The notes: generated by a model not told the origin, from the letters alone. 64,000 nucleotides of DNA from Tolypeutes matacus (GCA_026826555.1 JAKSZT010054570.1:1485261-1549260), one strand, 5' to 3'; counted from the stretch's first letter, positions 35,440 through 48,399 are shown. Made by a program: numbers and translations.

Positions 35440-35665
35440 TACACACAATTTTTCAATTTATGCTTTCTCACATATTACCTTGTTTCATCTTTCTACAGGT
35501 CCTGTAATGTTGATATTTTTTATGCTTGCCTTATCGATGAAGAATAAATGGCTCCAAGTATAAGAGGCTTACCCAGTATCACACAATTAGCAAGTCAAAA
35601 ACTAAGGGCTCAGAGTCAGGCTTTAAATTCCATATCCAGTGTTTAATCCACTAGACCAAAGGAGG
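35440..35665 (-). repeat. MIR SINE, antisense
   Basis: ATCGATGAAGAATAAATGGC, AGAGGCTTACCCAGTATCAC, ACAATTAGCAAGTCAAAAAC and CAGTGTTTAATCCACTAGAC follow the reverse MIR order. Confidence 0.8.
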
Positions 35666-35699
35666 AAAACTAAATAAAATGAGTTACACCAGCAACACT

Positions 35700-35870
35700 G
35701 ACTGGCAGACCATGTGGTTTGAGGGAAGGTGCACTAGACTGAAGAATACTAAATGTGGCCCTATTCAATACTGAGCTTGGTGACCTTGAGCACGACATTC
35801 AACTTCTCAGCATCTTGGGTTCCTTGTCTATAAAATAAGATTTAAGAATCTTTCAATTATAAAATTGTTC
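35700..35870 (+). repeat. MIR SINE
   Basis: Sense MIR: CACTAGACTGAAGAATAC, CTTGGTGACCTTGAGCACG, ACATTCAACTTCTCAG and CCTTGTCTATAAAATAAG. It faces the antisense MIR immediately to its left. Confidence 0.8.
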
Positions 35871-36969
35871 ACTTTGACATGGAATATTGACTTTCTTTTT
35901 GACAATTACCAGGTGATTTTTGTCTCTAAAAGAAGACAGAGAGTCAATGATCTGAAATACAAAAGTGCAATAATATTTAGGATATATTTATCTGTTTACA
36001 GACCTCACACATTTTTTAAGAAAGTAAAGGAGAAGTGCCCACTTTTCAATACTCCTAATCAAGCTGCAAATCAATAAAACTTGAAACTGAATTTGAAGAC
36101 ATTGCCTAATACAATAAAATGCAGACTCTTGGGTTTTGAGCCAAGAATATGAAGTTCAGGTGCCTATTTAAAGAACCGGCAAATACAATAGCACAAATCA
36201 CCACAGTGGAGAAGCACGCTGTGTAACCAGATCCCTTCCTGCAAATCTGGAGAAAATTATATTTCCAGTGACACTTGGCCTATCCTTCAGCAACTAATTG
36301 CCTACTCATTCAGCAATTCTACAGTCCTCCAGTTAAAATCTCCAAACTTTAGTCTTTATGATGCGGAAGAAAATGCTTCAGCAGGGAAATTAGAAAATAT
36401 GCAGAGGAATTCAAATGAGAGTTAATTCATGCCATTAGAAAAATGTGACTCAGCAGGAGGTAAAACTAAATTATAAGAACCCTGAGGTTAGTGAGTTCTC
36501 AGGGGCTCAGTGCGTCAGAGTGTTGTCATCTCATTACGAAGAAAATCATGCCAATAAATTAATTAGCATTGTAATGACAATGACTTGCTAATATTAATAG
36601 AATCTCAAAAAAAGCCCCTTCAGCTTTCCAGATCTTACAAAAGTTTAGATTCACCTTTATTCAAGTATTTCAAATAGAATACAAGTCTTGATAAGCTAAT
36701 ACTGGTTGCTTATAAAGCTGAGTATGGGGTCAAAAGCATCATCTGTATTTGTATGATAATTGTACATATTGTAGGAGATCTATAGGTGACTAGGATTATT
36801 GGATATTAGAGACAAAAAGAAATTTAGAAGCCATCTAAGTCAACACCTTCACTGAGTAGACAAATATCAAGGCCAAGAAAGTAACAAAGCAAGGAAAAAG
36901 ACAAGGACTGATTCCTTCTCTGCCCATGTTCAATATTATCCCCAAAAAACTGACTCTTAAGTATGCCAC
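35871..36969. other. Mostly unassigned, single-copy-looking DNA
   Basis: No nameable repeat from 35871 to 36790. 36535-36600 has clustered ATTA/TAAT homeodomain-type cores (AATTAATTAGCATTGTAATG). 36795-36935 may be an antisense MIR or L2 trace (AGAAGCCATCTAAGTCAACA), low confidence. Confidence 0.4.
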
Positions 36970-36970
36970 A

Positions 36971-37153
36971 GGGAAGCGGCTGTGGCTCAATCAGTAGGGC
37001 TCCCGTTTACCATATGGGAGGCCCCGGGTTCAGTTCCCGGGGCCTCCTGGTGAAGGCAAGCCCGCCCGCACGGCGTGGTTAGCTGACCCAGCGAGCACAA
37101 GCAGCAAGGGGGGGATAAATGAATAAATAAATAAAAATCTAAAAAAAAAAAAA
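36971..37153 (+). mobile_element. DAS SINE, single unit, 12-bp TSD
   Basis: GGGAAGCGGCTGTGGCTCAA start, TACCATATGGGAGGCCCC, B box GGTTCAGTTCCCGG and a GCCTCCTGGTGAAGGCAAG body, ending in a GATAAATGAATAAATAAA tail with long poly(A). AAGTATGCCACA is duplicated perfectly at 36959-36970 and 37154-37165. The CpG-containing body (GCCCGCCCGCACGGCG) and clean TSD suggest it is one of the youngest insertions here. Confidence 0.96.
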
Positions 37154-37454
37154 AAGTATGCCACAGAACAAAAAAAGATTTTGCTCTTTTGTGTACTTCC
37201 TTGTTTTTATTTTAGATATTATTATGAAAAGATATATATCAGGTAGTTCTTCATCCCTACTGAAGCAAGAAGAAGGGGAAAATGAAGGTTTCAGCCAAAA
37301 TGTGGTTAATTAAGAAAAAAATATATGAGCCGCATGAACATTGTTGTATATTCGGACATGTTTCATCAAAAGATTTTGCCGGTTTCCAGGCCTGGAAAAT
37401 ACCTTTCATTTTGTTGAAATAATTATTCAATAAAAAGGAAGGCAGGGAAGAGAA

Positions 37455-37610
37455 AACGTTGGATTTGGAATAAACAAACCAGGGCTTGAATCTGATTTTG
37501 TCGCTTTCTCACCAGTATTCTACTGAACAGCATCAGAGTTGTTTTAGGAATTGAAAGGGCTAACATTCAAAGTGCCTACAGAAGTGCCTGGCAGCCTGGC
37601 AGGCAATCAA
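37455..37610 (+). repeat. MIR SINE with central deletion
   Basis: GGATTTGGAATAAACAAACC, AGGGCTTGAATCTGATTTTG and, after a gap, GTTTTAGGAATTGAAAGGGC and GAAGTGCCTGGCAG. Confidence 0.7.
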
Positions 37611-38639
37611 CTGTTTCCCACAAAGCAAGTATCTATTATGCTTCTGAGAAGGGATGCAGGGTAGGCAAGGTCCTCCTCCACATCCTCCCTCCAAGGCTGC
37701 AGGACAAATGGAATGCCACAGTTAGGGGGGGTCTGCCTAAGGGCTGGAGCCTAGAGATGGATGCCATCCACTAGCCACAAGTGCTGAGGATTTCATTTTA
37801 GATTTAGTGCCTCCGGAGCCAGATGAGAGGAAGGACTGGATCACTGAGCCTCAGATTTTCATATTGAGAGAGTGGCTAGATAGAGCAGAAAACGAAAGGC
37901 GACCCCAATGGAAGCCCTCTCACAGCCACTGAAGTCGAAGGGACAAGAAGTGGAAGCATGAATGGGCCTTAAGAGAAAAGGTACCGTAGGGAACCATACC
38001 AATGGGAACTCACTTTTCTAACACAGATCAAAAGACCTGTACCAGGGGAGCGCTTTTGGGGCCATTATCCAGCCTTAGGATAATGGCAGACACTTAAAGC
38101 TATATCACGTCACACAAAATCCCCCAAATATGCAAGATTACCAAGAAGTACAAACAAGTCCATACAAAGCCCATGCCTTTAGTGTTACCTGGAGACAGAA
38201 AATATTACCAATCTCAAAGCACCTGTAAGTGAAGAAATAAAAACCAAATTCCAACCGAGCTCCAGCTGCTACTGCAAGGCTGTCAGGCACAGAATGGAAG
38301 AGGGAAAGGGAAATCAGAGTCTCCTGAGACTCTGTGGAAAAGAGGAGGAGAGGGATATAAAGGAGGAAGATGAATCATAGACAAAGTCTCCTTCTCCACC
38401 CCCTCCTACCATCAGGAAAGAAATCACCCAATACTAAGTGCTCAGATAGCCAACACAGGTGTGAGACTTAGTAGTTCACAGCATTAGCTACAGGGAAGTG
38501 GTTTGAAAGTAAGTGGAACTAGAGGTGGGATTCTCAGAGGAGCATTATTTCCAGGGGAGAAGGAGATAGAGATAGAGTGTTACTCCTAAGATACGCAGCA
38601 ATGATGAGAAAGAAAGCAGGAAATGAGAAAAGTAAAGAT
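37611..38639. other. Unassigned DNA, possibly HAL1 5' region
   Basis: Purine-rich sequence. The part from about 37960 to 38640 has the composition of a LINE 5' region and leads directly into HAL1 coding remains, but I see no diagnostic motif. Confidence 0.35.
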
Positions 38640-40950
38640 TCTAAAAAAATGAAAAAGAACTGCAAGACATGCTAACCCATCCCTTTCCCTCCTAATATCA
38701 TCCATTAAAGGAAATGCATTTCACTATACTGTCTATAAAATGCTTAGGTATAGGAAAAATATGTCAACATTATACAAAGCTACTGTAAAAAGAAAATAGA
38801 AAGTAGCAATCAACACATTTCAGCCAATAAACCCCTCCTCAATCAGTAAAGAAGCAGAAAAAACACTGCTACAATACTCCAAACTGAATTCAATAACCTC
38901 AGAACAAGCATTTAGATATTTTAAAACCTTAGAATTAGAAATTCAAAAATTAAAAACACAAATGTGAAAAACAAAACAGAAAGAAATAGAACAAGAGCTA
39001 ATCAAAATCAGGAAAGAAGCTAAAGTAAAAGTAAAGAATGAACTCAGAAATGAAGAACAAATTACAAAATGACCAATGGAGAAGAGAGGCAAATAAGAGT
39101 TTAATAAGGGACAATGAAGAAATAGAGGTAAACAATTAAGAGATTAAAAATGAGATTTAAAAAGTTGTAAAAGGGGGTACAAAGAAAGTGTTTAAAAAAG
39201 AAGACTGAAAGGATTCAACAGGTATAATTGGAGTCCCTGCAGAAGAAAAACAAGACAATGAAACAGAACTAATATTTAAAACTATAATTCAAAAAAACTT
39301 TCCAGGAATAAGAGAAAGCTTAAATCTACAAATTGAAAGGGCATACCATATGCCTCACAAAATTGATCTAGAATGATAAACTCTTGGGCATACTGTAGAA
39401 AACAGGCAAAAAGACCAAACAACTAAGAAGTAGAAAATTAGTCTGGCATGAGACTTCTCAAGAGAAATATACATAGCAGGGTAACAATGGAAAAGCATTA
39501 TTAAGAAATTCAAAGAAGGAAAGAAAGAAACCAAGAATAATATATCCAGATAAGTGGTTCTTGAAGTATCCATGCTAAAAACAGTTTTAACCCACAAGAA
39601 ATTAGAGAATACTGTATTCATGAGTTCTTCCAGAAGAAAACTAAGGAGGAACTTCATCCTACCAAGAAGTGACTAAGGAATCTTCAGCAAAAGGATGATG
39701 GTGAGCATTTAATATATTTAATTGTATATGTAATACTGAAAGAAAGCTTAGGACTTGGGTGGAAGAATCATCTGCAAGTATTATATGCTCTGATAAAAGT
39801 AGAAAGTATATGACTAAAATAAAAGTGAGGAAAAGGAATAAAAACCAAGTAAAATAAGATTGATTGATACATACGTAATAAATGAGAGTTCAAGGATACC
39901 ATTTTAAACTTATGTGCTAAATCACATCCTCCTAAAATGGCCATACCCAAATCCTTGTGATTATGTCAAGTTATACAGCAAAATAATTTTGAAATTAAGG
40001 TTACAGGCCTTAAAAATAGGAAGAGTATCCTTGATTGGTGGGTAGAGTGCAATCACATGGGTACTTAAAAGTAGAAGTAGAAGGCAGAAGGGTAGATCAA
40101 AGACAGGCAGCAATGGAAGAAGAGGAAGGAGAAATTTGAAGCATGAGAGGGACTTGACCAGCCACTAGCTCTGAAGATGGAGAAACAGGGCCACAGGTCA
40201 AGGAATGTGGGCTGCATGTAGAAGATGAAAATGGACCTCAGGCGACAGCAAGAAGAAAAGGCAACCTCAGTCCTACAGCCGTAAGAAGCTGAATTCTGCC
40301 AATAATCTCAATGAAGAAGGAAATAGATTCTCCACTAGAGACTTCAGAATGGACCACAGCTCTGCTGACACCTTGATTTTAGCCCAAGTTGGACTTAGAC
40401 CTGTAAGATAATAAATTTGTTTTGTTTTAATCAGCTAAGTTTGTGATAATTTGTTACAGCAACAATATAAAAATAAAACAACTGACAAACTAGAAAATAA
40501 TTAAGGGGATTAAGAATATTGCAAAAGATACCAATAAAAAGGTAACTATTTGAATAGAAATGCAAACTATCCTGAATATCAAACTAAATTCTAAAAAGGA
40601 AAAAAGAAGGAACATCACTTTTTAAAAACATAGTGAATATACCACAATATAAATCAGTGATTATAACCTTAATCTAAAAGATATAGTTTAAAATATACCA
40701 TCTATAATCCATAAACTAAAATAAGACAGAATCAAGCCCAGAGTCATCGGTCTTATAAATAAATGAAGATAAAAGAACAAGATTTTTACATGGCTCATAG
40801 AGCATAAATATAATGCCACGCTGTATAACCCTAAAACAGAATAATTACAAAAGGCTGAAAATAAAGAATTGGCAAAGATAGACAAGGCAAATAAAAACAA
40901 TAAAAAAGCAAGGATTGCAATCCTATTTCAAACAAAATAGCAATTAAACC
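38640..40950 (+). mobile_element. HAL1 (half-LINE) with decayed ORF1
   Basis: HAL1 elements carry an L1-type ORF1 but no reverse transcriptase. Here A-rich coding remains read like ORF1: a coiled-coil stretch near 38900-39120, GGTATAATTGGAGTCCCTGC (RRM start) near 39219, and GAATAATATATCCAGATAAG (C-terminal domain) near 39535. No ORF2 RT follows. After the MaLR insert the element continues to about 40950 with GGATTGCAATCCTATTTC. Many stops; inactive. Confidence 0.65.
39913..40480 (+). mobile_element. MaLR-type LTR (MLT1/MST-like)
   Basis: Begins TGTGCTAAATCACATCCTCC and ends GTTACAGCAACAATATAAAA then ATAAAACA. Before the end it has GACACCTTGATTTTAGCCCA and GTAAGATAATAAATTTG with the polyadenylation signal, the classic MaLR 3' pattern. 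ACTTA (39908-39912) and ACTGA (40481-40485) flank it, a 4-of-5 TSD. It is a solo LTR of an old, non-functional retrovirus-like element, with no coding region. Confidence 0.88.
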
Positions 40951-41541
40951 CCAAAGTGCTATGTTTATTCCTTGCACACCTGACCTGTATTGTACTGAGA
41001 ATAGTATGTTAAAGTGTCTTATAATCAGAATACTATTTTTATCTATTTTCCTTTCATCTTCTGTAATTTCTAGTGGTTCTGTTCATGAGGTGCATAGATA
41101 TTTATAACCTCTATATCTTCATGGTGGTACATAGAGTCCAGCATTATAAAAATATCTTTTTTGTCTTGTGTTACATTATTTCTATAATCCACTTTAAATC
41201 AATTTTGTATACAAGATAAGTTATGGATCAAATTTCATTACTTTGCATGTGGACATCCAATTTTTCCAGCACCCATTTGTTTAAAAAAATCGTACATTTC
41301 ACAATTAATTGCCTTTGTACCATTGTCAAAAATCAGTAGTTTTTAAAGGTATGAGTCTATTTCCAGACACTTTTTTTCTGTTCCGTTGATCTTTTTGTCT
41401 CTCTTTACAATACCATGTGGTCTTGGTTATTATAGCTTTAAAACCAGCCTTCATATGAAGTAGTGTTTGGTCCTCCAACATCACTCTTGCTTAAAATTTT
41501 GTTTTGGAAATTCTAGATTTTTAAAATTTATTTCCGTATTA

Positions 41542-41969
41542 TGGTGGTTTGAAGCTGTATGTGCTTAAACCGAATTCATTCCTGTGGTGTGAACCCATTG
41601 TAAGTAGGATCTTTGATGAAGTTACTTCAATTAAAGTATGTCCCACCTCAACCAGCATGGGTCTTGATCCTACTACTGGAGTCCTTTATAAGAGGATGAA
41701 AGTCAGAGAGAGAGAGAGAAAACCACAGAAGCAAGAAAGTGAAATCAATAAAACCCAGAAGAGACCAGCAGATGCCACCATGTGCCTTGCCATGGGACAG
41801 AAGAGCCAAGGATGACAGTCAGCTGGACTTCAGGAAGAAAGCATTCCATTGATAAAGCCTTGATTTGGCTATTTTCTGGGCCTTGAAGCCATGATCAAAT
41901 AAATTTCCATTGTTTAACTCAACCCATTTCATGGTATTTGCTTTGAGCAACCTAGGGAACTAAAACACA
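41542..41969 (+). mobile_element. Solo LTR, MaLR/ERVL-like, with TATTA TSD
   Basis: Perfect 5-bp TSD TATTA at 41537-41541 and 41970-41974. The 428-bp element begins TGGTGGTTTGAAGC and ends GGAACTAAAACACA (TG...CA). Its polyadenylation signal is in CAAATAAATTTCCATTG near 41900. It contains a short (GA)n run (41708-41720). It is the sister of 12364-12799. An 88-codon plus frame (41549-41815) runs through it by chance. Confidence 0.92.
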
Positions 41970-43058
41970 TATTAATATTAGAATTTTAGAATTAGCTTAT
42001 CGATTTCTAAAAGAAGCTGGGATTTTGTTGAGATTTTTTTGTATCTATAGATTTGGAAAAAATTGACATCTTAACAATATTGAGTCTTCCAAACCACAGA
42101 CACAGTTAAACTCTCTACTTATTTAGGTCATTAATTTCTCTCAGCAATGTTCTGTTGTTTCAGGTCTTATATATATTTTGTCATATTTATCTCTAAAAAT
42201 TTCTTATTTTTTGATGCTAATGTAAATGACATTGTCTTTCTGTTTCAGTTTCTGATTGCTTGTTGCTAGTATATAGAAACAAACAAATTTTATGTTGATT
42301 TTATAACTTGCAACTTTGCTTAACTCATTACTTGTAGATATTTTTAGATTTCTCAAGATTTTCTATGTACAGAATCATGTCATCTGTGAATAATGACTGT
42401 TTTATTTCATTCTTTCAAATTTAAATATACTTTTTTCTCACTTTATTTCACTTGCTAGGTTCTCCAATAATTTGTTGAATGAAAATGTTTAGAGAGTGCA
42501 TTCTTATTTGTTTATGATCTTGGGATAAAAGCATTTAGTATTTTACTTTTACTGAGGCTTTAGGGGTTTTTTTTGTAGATGTACTTCATGAGGTTAAGGA
42601 AGTTCCCTACTAGATTTCTAGTAATTTTTTTTTTTTATAAAGAACAAATTTTGGGTTATGTGAAATGCATTTGATGCACCTATTAATATGATTGTGTGTG
42701 TTTGTGTAATGAAATTGATTGATTTTTGAATGTTAATCCAGCCTTGCATTCCTGAGATCATTTCCACTTGGTCATGATTAATGTCCCTTTTATTTATTGT
42801 TGCATTCAATTTGCTGAAATTGTGTTTAGAATTTTGCATCTAGTTTCATGAGGGATATTTGTTTGTAGTTTTATTTTCTTGTAATGTTGTTGGGTTTAGT
42901 ATCAAGATAATACTGGTCTCATGGAATGAATTGGGAAGTGTTCCCTCCTATTCTATTTTTTGGAGGCATTTATGAAGAATTCATATTAATTCTTCTTTAA
43001 ATATTTGGTAGAACTCAACAGTGAAGTCATCTGAACCTGAAGTTTTCTTTGTGGGTAG

Positions 43059-43093
43059 TTTTCTAAGTACAAATTCATTTTGTACTTAGAAAA
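43059..43093. repeat. Perfect 15-bp inverted repeat (hairpin)
   Basis: TTTTCTAAGTACAAA (43059-43073), a 5-nt spacer TTCAT, then TTTGTACTTAGAAAA (43079-43093). The arms are perfect reverse complements. It lies at the junction between two L1 pieces. Confidence 0.95.
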
Positions 43094-43149
43094 TACATTT
43101 AACAAATGTAGAGCTATGTAGGTTATCCATGCATCTATATCAATATCTA

Positions 43150-46100
43150 TATAGATAGATAAATATAGATGTATAAAGGTATAATTTACATGCCATATAG
43201 TTCATGTTTTTAAAGTACAATTCATTGGTTTTTAGTACATTCATGAAGATGTGCAACTATTATCACAACCAATTTTAGAACATTTCTTCACCCCAAAAAG
43301 AAACCTCAGAGCCATTAGCTGTCAATCCCCATTTCTTCTCAATCTCCCAAGCACTAGCTAACCACTAATCTATTTTCTGAGCCAATATATTTGCCTATTT
43401 AATATAAATAGAATCATACAATATGTGGTTTTTTATGACTTACTTCTTTCACTTAGCATAATGTTTTCAAGGTTCATCCATGTTGTAACAGGTATCAGTA
43501 CCTCATTCTTTTTCATTCCTGAATAATATTCCATTGTATGAATATACCACATTTTATTTATCCATTCACCAGCTGGTGTACATTTGCATTGTTTCCACTT
43601 TTTGGCACTTATGGATAATGCTGCTATGAACATTTATGTACAAATTTTTGGGTGGATGTCTGCTTTCACTTCTTTTGGGTATATACCTAGAAGTAGAATT
43701 GCTGAGTCACTTGGCAACTCTATTTTAATCTTGTAAGGAATGCCAGACTGTTTTCCAAAATAATCACACCATTTTACATTCATACTAGCAGTGTATAAGA
43801 GTTCCATTTTCTCCACATTCTCAACATCACTTATTAGTTATCATTTTTTATTATACCCATACTAGTGGGTGTGAAGTAGTATCTCATGGTGATTGGTTTT
43901 TTTATTTGTATTTATCTATTGGCTAATGATGTTGAACATCTTTTCATGTGCTTATTGGCCATTTATGCATCTTCTTTGAAGAAATGTCTATTCAAGTCTT
44001 TAGCCCATTTTTAATTGGGTTCTTTGACTTTTTGTTCTTGATTTGTAGGCTTTCTATATATATTCTGGATATTAAATACTTATCAGATATATGGTTTCCA
44101 AATATTTTCTCCCATTCTGTAGATTGTCTTTTTACTTTAATGATAAAGTGCTTTGAAGTACAAAACTTTTAGTTTTTATGAGGTCTCTTTACCTATATTT
44201 TCTTTTGTTGCACAAGCTTTTGGTGTAAAATAAGAAACTATTGCATAACACAAGGTCCTGATGATGTTTCCTTATGTTTTTTTTCTAGGAGTTTTATAGT
44301 TTTGATTCTTACATTTAAATCTGATTCATTTTGAGTTAAGTTTGGATATGGTGTGACAAAGAGGTCTGCTTTCATTCTTTTTCATATGGATTTACAGTTT
44401 TATCAACATCATTTGTTGAAGAGACTATTCTTTATCCTTTGATTGGACTTTGCAACCATGTCAAAAATCAATTGGGTTTATTTCTGAACTCTCAATTCAA
44501 TCCTATTGGTCTATATGTCTGTCCTTGTGCCAGTACCATGCTGTTTGATCACTGTAACTTTGCAATAAATTTTAAAATTGGCAATCAAGGGTCTTCCAAC
44601 TTTGTTGTTCCTTTTCATGATTTTTTGGCTATTTGAGATCTCTTACCTTTCCATATAAATTTGATGATTGGCTTTTCCATTTCTGAAAAAAAAAAAAAAA
44701 GCTGTTAGAATTTTGTTTGAGAATGCATTTACTCTGTAAATTGCTTTAGGTAGAATTGACAACTTAATAATATTTAGTCTTCCAATCATTGACCATGAAA
44801 TATCCTTCCATTTTTTCAGATCTTCTTTGATCTCTTTTAGCAATGTCTTGTAGTTTTCCATGTATAAGTTCTTTACATCCTTGCTTAAATGTATTCCTAG
44901 ATATTTAATTCATTTAGTTGCTATTGTAAATGAAATTATTTTCTTTATTTTCTTTTCAGGTTGTTCACTACCAATGTAAAGAAGCTCTACTGATTTTGTG
45001 TATTATCTTGTCTTTCTCCACTTTGATGAATTAATTTTTTAGATCTAGTGTCTTTGTATTCAGTATTTTCTGTATATAGGATCATGTCATCTGCAAATGG
45101 GGAAAGTTATACTTATCCCTTTCCAGTTTGGATGATGTATTTCTTTTTCTTTTCTAATTGTTCTGTCTAGAACTGTCAGTAAAATGCTGAAGAATAGTGG
45201 TGACAGTGGGCATTCTTGTCTTGCTCCAGATCTGAGAGGGAAAGCATTTAGTCTTTCATCACTGAGTATGATGTTAGCTGTGAGTTTTTCATATATGCCT
45301 TTTATCATGTTCAGGAAGTTTCCTTCTATTCCAACTTTTCTGAGTATTTTTATCAAGAAGGGATGCTCGATTTTGTCAAGTTCCTTTTCTGCATCAATTA
45401 AGATGATCATGTGAGTTTTTCCCTATTCATTCTATTAATGTGGTGTATTACTTTAATTGATTTACTCATGTTGAACCACACTTGTATACCTGGGATAAAT
45501 TCCACTTGATCATGTTGTATAATGCTTTAAAGTGCTGTTGAATTCAGTTTGCTAATATTTGGTAAAGATTTTACACCTATATTCATGAGGGAGATTCGTC
45601 TGCAATTTTCTTTTCTTGTAGTATCTTTATCTGGCTTTGCTATTTGGGTGATGTTGGCCTCATAGAATCAGTTTGGAAGTGCTCCCTCCTTTCAATTTTC
45701 TTGGCAGAGTTTGAGCAGGACTGGTGTTAATTCTTCTTGGAATGTTTGGTAAAATTCCCCTGTGAAGCCATCTGGTCCTGGCTTTTCTTTGTTGGGAGGT
45801 TTTATATTACTAGTTCAATCTCTTTAATAGCCATTGGTTTGTTGAGATCTTCTATTTCTTTTTTTCCTTCTATTTCCTCTTGAGTCAATGTAGGTAGTTT
45901 GTGTGTTTCTTGAAATTTTTCCATTTCTTCTAAATTATCTAATATTTTGGCTTAATTTGCTCATTGTATCCTCTTATTATCCTTTTTATTTCTGTGGGGT
46001 CAATAGTAATGTCTCCCTTTTCATTTCCAGTTTTGGTTATTTGCATCCTCTACTTTTTTCTTTGTCAGTCTAACTAAAGGTTTGTCAATTTTATTGATCT

Positions 46101-46925
46101 TCTCAAAAGCCAAGTTTTAGTTCCTTAATTCTATCTATTTTTAATTATTTTAATTTATCTCTGCCCTGATCTTTGATATTTCCTTCCTTCTGCTCACTTT
46201 GGGTTTAGTTTGCTCTTCTTTTCTAGTTACTCCAGTTGTGAGATGAGGTTTCTGCATTGATATCTTTCTTCTTTTGTAATGTAAGCATTTAGAGGTATAA
46301 ATTTCCATCTCCACACTGCCTTTGCTGCATCCCATAAGTTATGGTATGTTGTGTTTTCATTTTCATTTGCCTTAATATATTTCCTAATTTCCCTTTTGAT
46401 TTCTTCTTTGACTAGTTTGTTGTTTAAGAATGCATTGCTTAATTTCCACATATTTTGATTTTCCACTTTTCCCTCTTTTGTTGGTTTCTAGCTTCATTCC
46501 ATTGTGCTCAGGGAAGTTACATTACATGATAACAATTATTCTATTTTATTGAGACTTGTTTTGTGACCTAACATATGGTCTATGGTGGAGAATGATCTAT
46601 GCATCCTAAAGAAAAATGTATATTCTGCTGCTATTGGGTGAAGTGTTCTATATATGTCAGCTAGATCTAGTTGGTGTACAGTATCATTCACTTCTATTTC
46701 CTTATGGATCTATCTAGATTTTCTATCCATTATTGAAAGTGGTGCATTCAAGTCTCCTACTACTAATGAAGAACCACCTAGTTCTTCCTTAAAATCAGTC
46801 AGTATTTCCTTTGTATATTAGCGGCTCCTTAGGTGAATATATCTTCATAATTTTTATGTCATCCTTTTGAATTGACCCCTTTAGCAGTATATAGTGAACT
46901 CCACTGACTCTCATAAAAGTTTTAC
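43150..46925 (-). mobile_element. L1 antisense, ORF2 and 3'-UTR, 5'-truncated
   Basis: Read on the minus strand: starts within the endonuclease part of ORF2 (near 46925) and continues through RT and C-terminus to a 3'-UTR at about 43150-43430. The 3'-UTR has the sense equivalent of TTTTAGTACATTCATGAAG and CACCCCAAAAAGAAACC, typical of older L1M-type elements. It is better preserved than the L1 pieces on both sides, consistent with a later insertion into them. A poly(A)-copied A16 run inside at about 44686-44701 is a local expansion. Confidence 0.85.
43433..46466 (-). pseudogene. L1 ORF2 pseudogene (minus strand)
   Basis: Decayed ORF2 recognisable in pieces: 46227-46466 (KLSNAFLNNKLVKEEIKREI, pre-RT region), 45087-45410 (RT core: [20 protein letters not shown], then [20 protein letters not shown]), 44643-44861 ([20 protein letters not shown]) and 43433-43633 (C-terminal WINKMWYIHTMEYYSGMK). 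The FADD catalytic region is near 45095 in a shifted frame. Numerous stops and frameshifts; no product. Confidence 0.88.
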
Positions 46926-46929
46926 ACTT

Positions 46930-48300
46930 AAATTTTCTTTGCCAATTTTGTTGATCTTTGCAATGAACCAGGTTTAGTGTTCTATGTTGTTATATTCTCT
47001 ATATCATTATTTCCCCTTGTTATTTTTCCTTCCATCTGCTTGCTTTATGTTTAGTTTGCTCTGCTTTTTCTTGTGTATTAAGGTGGAAGGTTAGGTTTAG
47101 GTTTGAGATCTTTCTTCTTCTTTAACATAAGCCTTTACAACTCTACATTTCTCTCTAAGCACTATTTGTCTTCATTTCTACCCATCTCAAAGGATTTTCT
47201 ACTTTCCCTTTTTGACTACTCCTTTGAAGCATTGCTTATTTAGAAAGTGTGTTGTTTTCCAAATTTCTTTCCATTAATGATTTGTAATTTAATGCCATTG
47301 TTGTTGGAGAACATACTCTATATTTTTTCAATCCTTTTAAATTTATTGAGGTTTATTTTATTTCTTAGCATATGGTCTAACCTATAGAATGTACCATGTG
47401 CTCTTCAGAAGAATGTACATTCTGCTATAATTGGTGGAGTGTTCTATAGATGTCTATTAGGTCTTATTAGTTTATGATGTTACTTAGGTCTGTTTTCTTT
47501 TCGGCCTTCTGCCATTATTATATTCATTATTTAAAGTAGGGTATTGAAGTCTCCCAACTATTATTGTTGAATTGTCCATTTCTTCCTTTAATTCTCTGTT
47601 ATTGCTTCATGTATTTTCAGACTTTTTTGTTAGGTGCAGATATATTTATAATTGTTATATTTTTCTGATGAATTGGAACTTTTATGTTAGAAAATGTTTC
47701 TCTTTATCTTTGATAACAATTTTTGCTTTAAAGTCTATTTTTTCCAGCTGTTTTATGTTTGTTGTTTGCGTGGTATATCTTTTTCCATCCTTTTACTTTC
47801 AAACTATTTATATATTTGAGTCTAAAGTGTGTCTTCTGTAGACTGAGTATAGCTGGATCTTATTCTTTCATCCAGCCTGACAAATTCTGCCTTTTGATTG
47901 GTTTGTTTAATTAATTTACATTAAATTGTAATTGTAATACACCTGTAAATACATTTAATCGTATTGATACAGTTGTATTTACACCTGCCATTTTAATTTT
48001 GCTTTCTATGTGTCTTGTGGCTTTCTCATTCAGTAATCTTCCTTTAATGCTTTCTTTTTCACTAAGTGAATGCTTTCTAGTGTAACACTGTAATCCCTTT
48101 GATGATTTTTTCACTATGCTTTTGAGTTATTTTGTTAGTGGTTGCTCTAGGGTTTACATATACCTCTTAACTTATCAGAATTGACTTCAGATTTATACTA
48201 ACAATCTCAGTGAGATATAGAAGTGTTACTACTATATATCTTTATTCTTTCATTCCCCTTTATTGTTATACTCATTGCAACTATATTACTACACACCCTA
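46930..48300 (-). mobile_element. Older L1 antisense, ORF2 N-terminal part
   Basis: Starts again in the ORF2 linker (AATTTTGTTGATCTTTGC at 46940) and proceeds, on the minus strand upstream direction, through the endonuclease region (TTCTGCTATAATTGGTGGAG; AGTCTCCCAACTATTATTG). It duplicates ORF2 sequence already present in the adjacent L1, so it is a distinct copy. More decayed than its neighbour. Confidence 0.72.
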
Positions 48301-48399
48301 TATTTAACATTAGTATGGTATATTTGTCATGATTTATGAACCAATGTTGTTACGTAATTGTTAACTATGTCCATATTTTATTGAGATATCCTTATTTTT

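Larger units (their letters stand above)
40951..43095 (-). mobile_element. Old L1 antisense, ORF2 C-terminal/RT part, interrupted
   Basis: Antisense ORF2. From 41215 (GGATCAAATTTCATTACTTT; CATGTGGACATCCAATTTTT; CCAGCACCCATTTGTTTAAA) it continues after the LTR with AATTGACATCTTAACAATAT and CTCAGCAATGTTCTG. It then reaches the RT region (CAGCCTTGCATTCCTGAGAT; GGAAGTGTTCCCTCC) and ends near the PDGF-type motif at about 43030. The 40951-41200 part is less certain. Probably the 3' portion of the same old L1 as 46930-49300. Confidence 0.75.
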
